Source: Bacteroidaceae bacterium (GTDB lineage: Bacteria; Bacteroidota; Bacteroidia; Bacteroidales; Bacteroidaceae). Taken from it: DNA of 13,079 bases. The position numbers and the translations under genes were made by a program. The stretch spans positions 1 through 13,079 of the forward strand of contig CAAGHW010000101.1 in the NCBI GenBank assembly GCA_900769765.1. Reading direction: 5' to 3'. Every line of letters begins with the position of its first letter. Position 1 is the stretch's first letter. Shown one piece after another: positions 1-6,073 of the stretch. The notes beneath the pieces were generated by a model. That model did not search any database. It saw only the letters and a program-made list of their open reading frames with translations, and was not told the DNA's origin.

Positions 1-231
1 AAGCTTGGCGCTAACCACCCAATGGGACCTTTAGAATTAGGTGACCTTATTGGTCTTGATGTTTGCCTTGCAATCATGGACGTTCTTTACAACGAAACAG
101 GCGACAGCAAGTATCGTGCATGCCCACTTATCCGTAAGATGGTTCGCGGCGGTAACCTTGGTGTTAAGAGCGGTAAAGGTTTCTATGTATACAATGCTGA
201 CAGAACAAAAACACCTGTTGATGCTCAGTAA
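1..231 (+). CDS. hbd: 3-hydroxybutyryl-CoA dehydrogenase, C-terminal part (5' end outside window)
   Basis: The frame is open from base 1 and ends at TAA 229-231, giving the last 76 residues of a family usually about 280 long. It reads NHPMGPLELGDLIGLDVCL near the start and GVKSGKGFYVYN near the end. Both are characteristic of the C-terminal dimerisation domain of 3-hydroxyacyl-CoA dehydrogenases; the N-terminal NAD-binding domain is missing. The enzyme reduces acetoacetyl-CoA to 3-hydroxybutyryl-CoA in cytoplasmic butyrate synthesis. The next gene is an acyl-CoA dehydrogenase, and hbd next to bcd is a known arrangement in butyrate-forming Clostridia, which supports hbd over a fatty-acid oxidation paralogue. 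The window begins exactly on a HindIII site (AAGCTT), possibly a cloning boundary. It belongs to the Clostridia-like segment, not to the Bacteroidales sequence that follows. Confidence 0.93.
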   Translation, partial: KLGANHPMGPLELGDLIGLDVCLAIMDVLYNETGDSKYRACPLIRKMVRGGNLGVKSGKGFYVYNADRTKTPVDAQ

Positions 232-250
232 TTAAGTGTTTTATTTGAGG

Positions 251-275
251 CTGTCCGAGGTTTTGCTTCGGACAG
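251..275 (+). other. Intercistronic hairpin between hbd and bcd
   Basis: CTGTCCGA (251-258) pairs with TCGGACAG (268-275) across a short loop, an 8-bp stem. No T-run follows (the next bases are ACCCCAAAAT), so it is not a convincing intrinsic terminator. A processing or mRNA-stability hairpin between cotranscribed genes is more likely; that role is inferred. Confidence 0.5.
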
Positions 276-304
276 ACCCCAAAATCTTTATATAAACTTT
301 TTAT

Positions 305-310
305 GGAGGA
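305..310 (+). promoter_or_regulatory. Shine-Dalgarno of bcd
   Basis: GGAGGA lies 7 nt before ATG 318 and fixes that start. Good SD sites are typical of Firmicutes. They are absent or weak before the genes right of position 752, which supports the two-origin reading of the window. Confidence 0.75.
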
Positions 311-317
311 AAGAATC

Positions 318-752
318 ATGAATTTTTCTTTAAGCAAAGAACATGAAATGGCGAGAGGCCTTTTCAAAGAATTCGCTGAAGCAGAAGTTAAGCCACTTGC
401 TCAGGAAGTGGACGAAACAGAACAGTTCCCTAGAGGAACCGTTGAAAAAATGGCAAAAGTTGGATTTTTAGGAATTCCTGTACCAAAGGAATACGGCGGA
501 CAGGGCTGTGATCCTTTAACATACGCTATGTGTGTAGAAGAACTTTCAAAAGTTTGCGGTACTACAGGCGTTATCGTTTCTGCTCATACATCATTATGCT
601 GTGATCCAATCCAGACATATGGTACAGAAGAACAGAAACAGAAATACTTAGTTCCCCTTGCAAAAGGTGAAAAACTTGGTGCTTTCGGTCTGACAGAGCC
701 CGGCGCAGGTACAGACGCTCAGGGTCAGCAGACAAAAGCTGTTCTTGATGGC
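318..752 (+). CDS. bcd: Butyryl-CoA dehydrogenase-type acyl-CoA dehydrogenase, N-terminal fragment, cut at a sequence join
   Basis: ATG at 318 follows a strong Shine-Dalgarno (GGAGGA, 305-310), unlike the later genes of the window. The 145 residues match the N-terminal helical domain of short-chain acyl-CoA dehydrogenases: LSKEHEMARGLFKEFAE near the N-terminus, GIPVPKEYGGQG at 52-63, and the FAD/substrate-contacting FGLTEPGAGTDA at 123-134. The family is about 380 residues, so more than 60% is missing, including the catalytic glutamate region. The enzyme reduces crotonyl-CoA to butyryl-CoA, usually with EtfAB. After KAVLDG (codons 140-145) the frame runs on to a stop at 828-830, but those 25 residues do not resemble the family and lie antisense to a Bacteroidales lipoprotein gene. 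The gene is therefore broken at 741-752. Confidence 0.9.
741..752. other. Join between Clostridia-like and Bacteroidales-like sequence
   Basis: Forward codons to 752 read KAVLDG and fit acyl-CoA dehydrogenases, which normally continue with a residue such as D or E and then a Y/W-V-L-N-G-like stretch; here the next codons read FLCLL. On the minus strand the lipoprotein reads KAQKAIKN down to 741 and then loses similarity. GTTCTTGATGGC is therefore plausible coding sequence for both genes, a possible short shared microhomology at the join. No HindIII or GATC site lies at the join. Confidence 0.8.
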
Positions 753-1037
753 TTTCTGTGCCTTCTCTATGGCTCTGTCGTAGTTGCTTCCTCCTATTTT
801 CTTGGTGTTCTTGTTGCTGATGATAAGTAGTGGCAACTGTTCGAGATAATTGTCCTTGTGTCCGCTGGACTGCTCCTTGAGACCTTGCTTGTATGCAAGG
901 TCGCCATTGTAGTATGTGTTGTATCTTGCTGTGAATGCGTGGTATGCGCGGGTGGCTGCATTGTTCTTGCGGCCGGAACAACCGGTTATCGATACAATGA
1001 CAAGCAGAGATATTATATGTATGATTTTCTTTGTCAC
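741..1037 (-). CDS. Lipoprotein, Bacteroidales TPR/gliding-motility (SprE-like) type, N-terminal 99 residues only
   Basis: The likely start is GTG at 1037-1035. A lipoprotein signal follows: KK at 3-4, a hydrophobic stretch 5-18, and lipobox ITGC with the lipidated Cys at residue 20. The mature part reads TRAYHAFTARYNTYYNGDLAYKQG and later GHKDNYLEQLPLLII and SNYDRAIEKAQKAIKN. I recognise this as the start of large Bacteroidetes outer-membrane-associated TPR lipoproteins related to gliding/T9SS factor SprE; the assignment is from memory. Full-length proteins are several hundred residues or more, so most is missing. The frame stays open to 648, but residues after N99 are antisense bcd. It lies 73 nt downstream of the small membrane protein gene on the same strand, so the two may be cotranscribed. 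Confidence 0.75.
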
Positions 1038-1110
1038 AATTTTGCTTTATAATATAAATATTATAACTCAAACAAGGCTCTTTTATTGTGTCTTGAAAAG
1101 GATATCTCCG

Positions 1111-1488
1111 TTATTGCAGTATGAGCAGGATTTCCTCTTTTATCTCTTCGGGAATTTCGATGCCTCGTGTCTGTAAACAATGTACCCATGTGTCAACCTC
1201 TTCTCTCTTCATGGTGTAGAGGATGTGTCTGAACTCTTCGATGTCGGCATCGGTATAATCTTCCTGTTTTGTTCCTTTGAAACGGTCAAGTTCTTCGTCC
1301 TCGAAATAGAGATTGTCGTGGTCGTATCCCTTGGAACAGTTGCTGTGCTTTCCGCAGCACTCGCCGTCCTCATTGTCGTGGCTGTGGTGGTCGTTGACAA
1401 CGACTCTGTTACGGTTTGATTTGTGCAGGATAAAGAAGCCTGCAACAATAAGAATCAGTATGCCTGCAAGGAGTATTGTATTGCTCAT
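1111..1488 (-). CDS. Small conserved Bacteroidales membrane protein with Cys/His/acidic cytosolic region
   Basis: 125 residues. One N-terminal membrane segment (about 4-21, ILLAGILILIVAGFFI) is followed by basic HKSNRNR. A stretch at 33-56 is rich in His, Asp and Cys, with the motif CCGKHSNC (44-51). The C-terminal half includes YFEDEELDRFKG (61-72) and EEFRHILYTMKREEVDTWV (84-102). Similar proteins are widespread in Bacteroidales. I recall them sometimes labelled phospholipase, but I see no lipase motif and would not use that name. The basic flank after the membrane helix suggests an N-out, C-in topology. The Cys/His cluster could bind a metal; that is inference. A good promoter lies just upstream, and the truncated lipoprotein gene follows. 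Confidence 0.8.
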   Translation of the reverse strand: MSNTILLAGILILIVAGFFILHKSNRNRVVVNDHHSHDNEDGECCGKHSNCSKGYDHDNLYFEDEELDRFKGTKQEDYTDADIEEFRHILYTMKREEVDTWVHCLQTRGIEIPEEIKEEILLILQ

Positions 1489-1523
1489 GAATATTCTTTT
1501 ATGTAAATCTGTTTGCTAATGTA

Positions 1524-1556
1524 CAAAGTTATCAAATAAAATCGAGCTTTTATAAA
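1524..1556 (-). promoter_or_regulatory. Bacteroidetes-type promoter for the leftward small-membrane-protein operon
   Basis: On the minus strand, TAACTTTG (1531-1524) matches the Bacteroidetes -7 consensus TAnnTTTG. TTTA (1556-1553) stands in for the -33 TTTG with a 21-nt spacer. The predicted start is near 1517, leaving a leader of about 30 nt before the gene start at 1488. Confidence 0.65.
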
Positions 1557-1708
1557 GAAGCTGTTTAAATTTTGTTGCTTGCACCTGATATATTTTGCCG
1601 ATGGATGTGGACTCTCCTTTGTTGTGTCAAAATGGCAAAATTGCTTTTCTTGACCAAAAGTCGTGAAAAACAAAAAAAATCTCACTTTTTAATAAAAAAA
1701 ATCTCTCA

Positions 1709-1742
1709 TTGTTATCTTTTTTAAATATAAATTGTATCTTCG
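1709..1742 (+). promoter_or_regulatory. Probable Bacteroidetes-type promoter for the FKBP-FKBP-lrp operon
   Basis: TATCTTCG (1735-1742) is one base from TAnnTTTG. TTG (1709-1711) may be the -33 element, although the 23-nt spacer is slightly long. The predicted start near 1749 gives a leader of about 80 nt before ATG 1829. Confidence 0.5.
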
Positions 1743-1828
1743 CCCCGTTTACGGTTTTGTACAATTTGTTGTGTTTTTAATAACAAAATGACAGAAATCT
1801 AATTATTAATCAATTATAAAAAATAAAA

Positions 1829-2413
1829 ATGGATAAATTCAGCTATGGCCTTGGAATGGGTATAGGCCAAAACTTGCAGTCAATGGGAATCAAAAACATG
1901 AGTGTCGAGGACTTTGTTAAGGGTCTCAGCGATGTTCTTGCTGGTGGAAAAACCGAGATGACACATGCCGAAGCACAGAAAGTCGTTAACGAACATTTCA
2001 GAGCTCTTGCCGAAGAGGCTTATGCGCAGAACAAGAATGCCGGTGAGGCTTTCCTTGCCGAGAATGCAAAGAAAGAGGGCGTGAATGTCTTGCCAAGCGG
2101 CTTGCAGTACCAGGTGTTGACTGAAGGTAACGGAAAGAAACCGTCGGCAACCGATCGCGTTCAGTGTCATTACGAGGGAACACTCATTGATGGAACAATC
2201 TTTGACAGTTCTATCAAACGTGGCGAGCCTGCAGTCTTTGGCGTAAATCAGGTTATCAAAGGTTGGGTTGAGGCTCTTCAGCTTATGCAGGAGGGTGCAA
2301 AATGGCGTCTTTATATCCCTTATGATATGGCGTACGGTGAGCATGGTGCAGGTGAGATGATACCTCCATACAGCGCATTGATTTTTGATGTTGAACTTAT
2401 AAAGGTTCTTTAA
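1829..2413 (+). CDS. FKBP-type peptidyl-prolyl cis-trans isomerase, soluble
   Basis: 194 residues without a signal peptide, so probably cytoplasmic. Residues 1-85 are a helical FKBP N-terminal dimerisation-type domain (MDKFSYGLGMGIGQNL at the start). Residues 88-194 are the FKBP isomerase fold, entered through LPSGLQYQVL. The residues equivalent to the FKBP12 pocket are all present: Y115, F125-D126, F137, V142-I143, W146, Y169 and F186. The protein should therefore catalyse proline isomerisation and aid folding. It is the first gene of a three-gene operon; the next start lies 9 nt after its stop. ATG 1829 has an A-rich leader without SD, normal for Bacteroidetes. The symbol is left blank because several FKBP names are used for this group. 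Confidence 0.95.
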   Translation: MDKFSYGLGMGIGQNLQSMGIKNMSVEDFVKGLSDVLAGGKTEMTHAEAQKVVNEHFRALAEEAYAQNKNAGEAFLAENAKKEGVNVLPSGLQYQVLTEGNGKKPSATDRVQCHYEGTLIDGTIFDSSIKRGEPAVFGVNQVIKGWVEALQLMQEGAKWRLYIPYDMAYGEHGAGEMIPPYSALIFDVELIKVL

Positions 2414-2422
2414 TAGAGAGTA

Positions 2423-3253
2423 ATGGTACGTTTTCTTAAAATATCGGCACTCTTCTTCTCGCTGCTCTCTTTGCTTGCATCGTGCAACAATGCGGTTCCC
2501 GACAGAAAGGTGGAACTGAAGAATGCCGACGATTCCATATCGTTTGCTGTCGGCATGCTTGTATCGGAGGATGTACCGGTTGCAATGAAGGAGATGGGCA
2601 TTGATGATGAAACGCTTGCAGCCTTTCTTAGTGGAATAAGAGACGCTTTTCCGGCCGATGACTCTCCCGAGGCTGTGGCTTATGCCCAAGGTGTGCTCAT
2701 GGCAGCATCTGCCATGGATATGCTTGAACGTGCCGATAATGCTATATATCCCGGCGATACAGTCAATAAGGTCGACCGTAAATTGTTTATGGAAGGAATC
2801 ATTGCAACAGCATGCGGAACGGGTAAGACAATGACCATGCAATATGCCAAAGATTACTATAATCGTAGGGTGTTCCGTACTGTGAGCGATGAGTTCATGA
2901 AGAGAAACAAGGCCCGTCATGGTGTTGTAAGCCTGCCATCAGGTCTTCAATACAAGATTGAGAAGATGGGCTCGGGTGCTGTGGCCAAGTCTTTCGAAAC
3001 GGTCAGTTGCATCTACAAGGGAAGCTATCCCAACGGCGTTGTCTTTGACTCTTCCCGTGACAAGGTAGTGGACCTCAAGGTGCGTACTCTTGTGGATGGT
3101 CTTGCGGAGGCACTTACTACATTGCCTGTGGGTACCGTATGCAAGTTGTACATTCCGTGGGAACTTGCTTATGGCGAAAAGGGAACACGCTCCATTCCTC
3201 CATACAGTGCTCTTGTATATGACCTTGAGATTAAAGCTATTGTCGGTAAATAA
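2423..3253 (+). CDS. FKBP-type lipoprotein with a degenerate isomerase pocket
   Basis: 276 residues. The signal ends in lipobox LLASC, placing the lipidated Cys at 21, so the protein is membrane-anchored in the envelope. Residues about 30-165 form a helical N-terminal region and 170-276 an FKBP domain entered by LPSGLQYKIE. Compared with the upstream paralogue, Y198, F208-D209 and Y250 are kept. The pocket-floor tryptophan is L227, the F137 equivalent is L218, V-I is L223-V224, and F186 is Y266. Loss of the tryptophan predicts weak or no isomerase activity and perhaps a chaperone role; that is inference. It starts 9 nt after the first FKBP gene and ends 29 nt before the regulator gene, so all three are probably one transcript. 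Confidence 0.92.
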   Translation: MVRFLKISALFFSLLSLLASCNNAVPDRKVELKNADDSISFAVGMLVSEDVPVAMKEMGIDDETLAAFLSGIRDAFPADDSPEAVAYAQGVLMAASAMDMLERADNAIYPGDTVNKVDRKLFMEGIIATACGTGKTMTMQYAKDYYNRRVFRTVSDEFMKRNKARHGVVSLPSGLQYKIEKMGSGAVAKSFETVSCIYKGSYPNGVVFDSSRDKVVDLKVRTLVDGLAEALTTLPVGTVCKLYIPWELAYGEKGTRSIPPYSALVYDLEIKAIVGK

Positions 3254-3282
3254 GAAACACATAACAAAATAATTGACCAAAA

Positions 3283-3750
3283 ATGAAAAATATCGATTGT
3301 AAGGTTGATGCGCTTGACCTTAAAATTCTGAGCATCATCTCAAAGGATGCACGAATCCCTTTCCGTAATGTTGCGGAGTTGTGCGGTGTATCGCGTGCGG
3401 CAATCCATTTGCGCGTGCAACATCTCATAGATATGGGAATTATCTCCGGCTCGGGCTATGAGATTGATTTCCGTCGTCTCGGCTATAAGACTTGTACTTA
3501 TATAGGCATACGCCTCGAGCGTGGCTCAATGTACAAGGAGGTTGTAGAACAGCTCCGTCAGGTGCCCGAAGTGGTGGAGTGCTGTTATACGACAGGTCCA
3601 TATTCAATAATTGCGCGTATGTATTCGCACGATAACGAACACTTGATGCAGCTGTTGAATACAAAGGTGCAGGAGATTCCCGGTGTCGTAAGTACAGAAA
3701 CGATGATTGTGCTTGACAACAGTATCAAGCGCAATATGCCAATGGAATAA
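3283..3750 (+). CDS. Lrp/AsnC-family transcriptional regulator
   Basis: 155 residues, the usual length. Residues 8-58 form the winged helix-turn-helix, with LDLKILSIISKDARIPFRNVA leading into the recognition helix GVSRAAIHLRVQHL (35-48). Residues about 70-145 form the RAM ligand-binding/oligomerisation domain, with TGPYSIIARM at 104-113 where effectors bind in relatives. Family members bind DNA as multimers and often sense amino acids. Being cotranscribed with two FKBP genes and upstream of a peptidase fusion fits a link to amino-acid or peptide status, but the effector and targets cannot be read from the sequence. A strong hairpin follows the gene. Confidence 0.93.
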   Translation: MKNIDCKVDALDLKILSIISKDARIPFRNVAELCGVSRAAIHLRVQHLIDMGIISGSGYEIDFRRLGYKTCTYIGIRLERGSMYKEVVEQLRQVPEVVECCYTTGPYSIIARMYSHDNEHLMQLLNTKVQEIPGVVSTETMIVLDNSIKRNMPME

Positions 3751-3770
3751 TACATTTTATGTATAATCTC

Positions 3771-3817
3771 ATATACCCCACACGGCATTTACAGAGTAAA
3801 GGCAGTGTGGGGTATAT
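3771..3817 (+). terminator. 13-bp hairpin between lrp and the dipeptidase fusion; terminator or leader structure
   Basis: ATATACCCCACAC (3771-3783) pairs perfectly with GTGTGGGGTATAT (3805-3817). The 21-nt interior holds a second small stem, TTTAC/GTAAA. It sits 20 nt after the lrp stop and ends 9 nt before ATG 3827. No T-run follows (ATCATAATGC), so termination is not certain. Its closeness to the start codon suggests it could also limit ribosome access to the next gene. Confidence 0.7.
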
Positions 3818-3826
3818 CATAATGCT

Positions 3827-5584
3827 ATGGTAATGAGCGATTTTGATATACGTGGCGAGTACGAGAGAATGCACTCCCGTTTTCCAATGGGGAACTCCTC
3901 GCCGGTTATAGGCATTACGGCAAACTTCCGCGACGGTAATGCGGCTGTGGCCGAAGCCTATTATGCTTCTGTGCTTGAAGCAGGCGGTACACCGCTGGTC
4001 ATACCGCCATACGCAAACCGTGATGCTCTTGTGGAAACGCTAAGGCATATCGACGGTCTGTTGCTGACAGGCGGTGCCGATATCGACCCGCGCTACATGG
4101 GTGAAGAGCCCGATTACACACTGCTCCATTCAATAAATCCCAAACGCGATGAACAGGAACTGTTGCTTGTGTTGCTTGCGGTCGACATGAATATTCCCGT
4201 CTTGGGTATATGTCGCGGTATGCAGGTTCTTGCAGCCGCTTTGGACGGTAATGTCTATCAGGATATGTATGCCATGTCGGGCAAGGAACTGCTTGTGCAC
4301 GACCAGGAACCTGTGGCGCGCCATACGGCAACACATGATGTGTGTATTGTGAAGGATACTCTCTTGTGGAAAATCTTCGGTCGCGAGACACTTGCCGTCA
4401 ACTCTTTCCATCATCAGTCTGTCAGCACTCTGCCCGCTGGGTTTGAGATAGCGGCAAAGGCTCCCGATGATATCGTTGAGGCTATGGAGGCTGTCGATGG
4501 TCGTTCTATTGTTGGAGTACAATGGCATCCCGAATCGTTTATCCTAAACAACGACCGTTGTATGATGCCGCTCTTCGAGTGGATTGTCGGGGAAGCGGCT
4601 CTTTACCGTCGTTCGCGTGAGATACATTCGCGTATAATATCACTCGACTCGCATTGCGACACCCCCATGCTCTTTGCTCAAGGTTATGAGATGTATGAGC
4701 GTAGCGGAACGGCTCTTGTCGATATACATAAGATGCACGAAGCTGCACTCGATGCGGTTACTATGGTCGCTTATCTCAAGCAGGGGGCGCGTGATGACAA
4801 TTCATTGCTGCAGGTGACAGCAGAAGCCGACAGGCTGTTGCAGGGTATTGCCGACAGAGTGGAACGCTGTGGCGGTAATGTGGTTCTTTGCGACAGACCG
4901 TATGAATTGGAAATGGCGAAACGGGCCGGCAAGAGAGTGGTGATGCGCGGTATTGAAAACGGTTATGCCATAGGCAAGGAACTCTCGAATATAGCCCGCT
5001 ATCGCGATATGGGTGTTGTCTATATGACTCTTTGCCATAATGGTGACAACGATATATGCGACTCTGCACGTGGGGAAAACGAACATGGTGGCTTGAGCGC
5101 TTTCGGCAAAGCCGTTGTCCGTAAAATGAATGATGTGGGTATGCTCATAGACCTTTCTCATGCAGCCGAAAGCACTTTCTGGCAGGTACTCGAAGTGAGC
5201 GAAAGACCTGTTGTCTGTTCCCATTCGTCATGTAAGGCCTTGTGTAATCATCCGCGTAATCTCACCGACGAGCAATTGAAGGCTATTGCAGAAAAGGGTG
5301 GAGTTGTACAAGTTACTATGTATAGCGGTTTCTTGCGTGAAGAGGGTGAAGCAACGCTTCACGATTTTATGGCGCATCTTGAACATGCCATAGAGGTTGC
5401 CGGTATCGACCATGTGGGTATAGGCACCGACTTTGACGGCGATGGTGCCGTTGTCGGCTGTTCAAGTGCATCGCAGTTGCTGAATGTTACGCGTGAACTG
5501 TTGCGTCGCGGATATGACGAACCGGATATTGAGAAAATTTGGGGAGCAAACTGGTTGCGTGTGATGCAACAGGTACAAAACTGA
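3827..5584 (+). CDS. Fusion of gamma-glutamyl hydrolase-like (peptidase C26/class I GATase) and membrane dipeptidase (peptidase M19) domains
   Basis: 585 residues, no signal peptide. Residues 25-255 are a class I GATase/C26 hydrolase: LLTGGADIDP (79-88, oxyanion region), nucleophile Cys129 in GICRG, FHHQSV (194-199), and His234/Glu236 in WHPE. Residues 268-585 are an M19 (renal dipeptidase) domain with its metal and catalytic set: H276 and D278 in DSHCDTP, bridging E377, H445 in DLSHAAEST, H466 in CSHSS, and D535 in GTDFDG. Both active sites look intact. The likely role is release of gamma-glutamyl groups by the first half and cleavage of dipeptides by the second, a two-step peptide salvage; substrates are inferred. 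I recall the same fusion in other Bacteroidales. ATG 3833 is an equally good start, two codons in. A terminator hairpin follows at 5700-5735. Confidence 0.9.
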   Translation: MVMSDFDIRGEYERMHSRFPMGNSSPVIGITANFRDGNAAVAEAYYASVLEAGGTPLVIPPYANRDALVETLRHIDGLLLTGGADIDPRYMGEEPDYTLLHSINPKRDEQELLLVLLAVDMNIPVLGICRGMQVLAAALDGNVYQDMYAMSGKELLVHDQEPVARHTATHDVCIVKDTLLWKIFGRETLAVNSFHHQSVSTLPAGFEIAAKAPDDIVEAMEAVDGRSIVGVQWHPESFILNNDRCMMPLFEWIVGEAALYRRSREIHSRIISLDSHCDTPMLFAQGYEMYERSGTALVDIHKMHEAALDAVTMVAYLKQGARDDNSLLQVTAEADRLLQGIADRVERCGGNVVLCDRPYELEMAKRAGKRVVMRGIENGYAIGKELSNIARYRDMGVVYMTLCHNGDNDICDSARGENEHGGLSAFGKAVVRKMNDVGMLIDLSHAAESTFWQVLEVSERPVVCSHSSCKALCNHPRNLTDEQLKAIAEKGGVVQVTMYSGFLREEGEATLHDFMAHLEHAIEVAGIDHVGIGTDFDGDGAVVGCSSASQLLNVTRELLRRGYDEPDIEKIWGANWLRVMQQVQN

Positions 5585-5601
5585 GATATTTGCGTTCTGT
5601 A

Positions 5602-5620
5602 AAATACAAAGCGGATGACC
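5602..5620 (+). repeat. Left arm of a ~20-bp inverted repeat bracketing the AT-rich interval
   Basis: AAATACAAAGCGGATGACC. The reverse complement of 7359-7378 is the same word with one extra A. It starts 18 nt after the stop of the dipeptidase fusion. The mate lies immediately beyond the stop of the convergent CotH gene. Confidence 0.75.
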
Positions 5621-5699
5621 TTGAAGGCAGCCTCTTTTCGGAAGTGAACAGTGGATTATTTTCGAATTGATTGATCGACAAAGTGTTAAGTTGTTTAAC

Positions 5700-5735
5700 G
5701 GTTAAACGGTTTTTCGTTAAAAATCCGTTTAAACC
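5700..5735 (+). terminator. Intrinsic terminator after the dipeptidase fusion
   Basis: GGTTAAACGG then T5 (5700-5714) pairs with A5 then T and CCGTTTAAACC (5719-5735), closing on loop CGTT with one-base bulges. TTTATTTT follows on the + strand, so it would stop rightward transcription about 115 nt after the gene. Confidence 0.65.
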
Positions 5736-5760
5736 TTTATTTTACGAAGATTCTACTCTT

Positions 5761-5781
5761 CTCATGTAGTCTTCTATGTAG
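5761..5781 (+). repeat. Left copy of a 21-bp direct repeat
   Basis: The 21-bp word begins CTCATGTAGTCTTC and ends ATGTAG; it matches 7268-7288 at 20 of 21 positions (T/A difference at the 15th base). Internally it carries ATGTAGTCT twice with a 12-base period in this copy. The two copies are 1507 bp apart. Confidence 0.75.
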
Positions 5782-5801
5782 TCTAAATTAAGACCAATTA
5801 G

Positions 5802-5831
5802 TTGCGCTTTATAAAAAATTGCTTAACTTTG
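5802..5831 (+). promoter_or_regulatory. Bacteroidetes-type promoter of the structured RNA
   Basis: TTGC (5802-5805) and TAACTTTG (5824-5831) are separated by 18 nt and match the -33 TTTG / -7 TAnnTTTG pattern. The predicted start is near 5838. No gene begins for more than 300 nt, so the promoter points at the structured RNA. Confidence 0.7.
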
Positions 5832-5837
5832 TATAAA

Positions 5838-6073
5838 CATTAAAGATTTTTGCCTATGAAACATCGCGTATAGTTTGATACGCACATTTTAGACATATTG
5901 GAAAAGCGTTTTAGCTTTATTCTGTCATTTCGAAAGTTTGGCGACTAATGAATACCGACAAGAATACTGCAAAAATGCTCGTGCTTAACGGCGCGGGCTT
6001 TTGGTTATTCTGTCGGTAGGTTACGCCAAACACCTCGAAATGCGGATACACTAAAAGTACCGCGCTTTTTTTT
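5838..6073 (+). ncRNA. Long rod-like structured RNA with own promoter and terminator (6S-like / Bacteroidales-1-like candidate)
   Basis: Nested stems form one long rod. P1 is CATTTCGA 5926-5933 with TCGAAATG 6035-6042. P2 is GTTTGGCG 5936-5943 with CGCCAAAC 6024-6031. P3 is TACCGACA 5953-5960 with TGTCGGTA 6011-6018, extended by GAAT/ATTC across a bulged A. P4 is GCTCGTGC 5977-5984 with GCGCGGGC 5991-5998 around loop TTAACG. P2 and P3 are separated by an asymmetric internal loop (5944-5952 and 6019-6023). A smaller hairpin GCGTAT/ATACGC lies at 5866-5883. The 3' end is a separate terminator with eight Ts. A convincing promoter precedes it. The shape recalls 6S RNA, which traps RNA polymerase, and the Bacteroidales-1 RNA family; the identity is not proven. 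It could instead be a cis-acting leader for the gene at 6162. Length about 236 nt. Confidence 0.75.
6042..6073 (+). terminator. Intrinsic terminator of the structured RNA
   Basis: GCGG-A-TAC (6042-6049, bulged A) pairs with GTACCGC (6057-6063) around loop ACTAAAA. It is followed by GC and eight Ts (6066-6073). This is the clearest intrinsic terminator in the window. G6042 is shared with stem P1, so P1 and the terminator compete for that base. Confidence 0.8.

Larger units (their letters stand above)
1489..1828. other. Divergent intergenic region, AT-rich
   Basis: 340 bases with no convincing gene. It holds a leftward promoter (1524-1556) and a probable rightward promoter (1709-1742). AAAAAAAATCTC occurs twice, near 1673 and 1694, within a run of A/T tracts. 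A 66-codon leftward reading frame here has no signal peptide or family features and is taken as chance. Confidence 0.6.
5585..5801. other. Intergenic region after the dipeptidase fusion
   Basis: No gene is seen. It holds the left inverted-repeat arm (5602-5620), a terminator hairpin (5700-5735), a nested dyad GTTTAAC-G-GTTAAAC (5693-5707) and the left copy of a 21-bp direct repeat (5761-5781). It leads into the promoter of the structured RNA. Confidence 0.6.

Noticed and set aside
753..830. C-terminal tail of the truncated bcd frame as a real fusion protein
   Set aside because: The 25 residues are simply the antisense of the lipoprotein gene and do not resemble any acyl-CoA dehydrogenase continuation.
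1485..1685. 66-codon leftward frame in the divergent intergenic region
   Set aside because: It overlaps a predicted promoter, has low-complexity AT-driven composition and no signal peptide or motif.
1880..2920. 346-codon leftward reading frame across the two FKBP genes
   Set aside because: It is antisense to two clear FKBP genes, spans their junction, and its product has no family features. Codon bias of the real genes keeps the antisense frame open.
5926..6042. Integron attC site
   Set aside because: The imperfect palindrome has the right general form, but the ends lack GTTRRRY / RYYYAAC core sites, there is no integrase, and the promoter and T8 terminator fit an RNA gene better.
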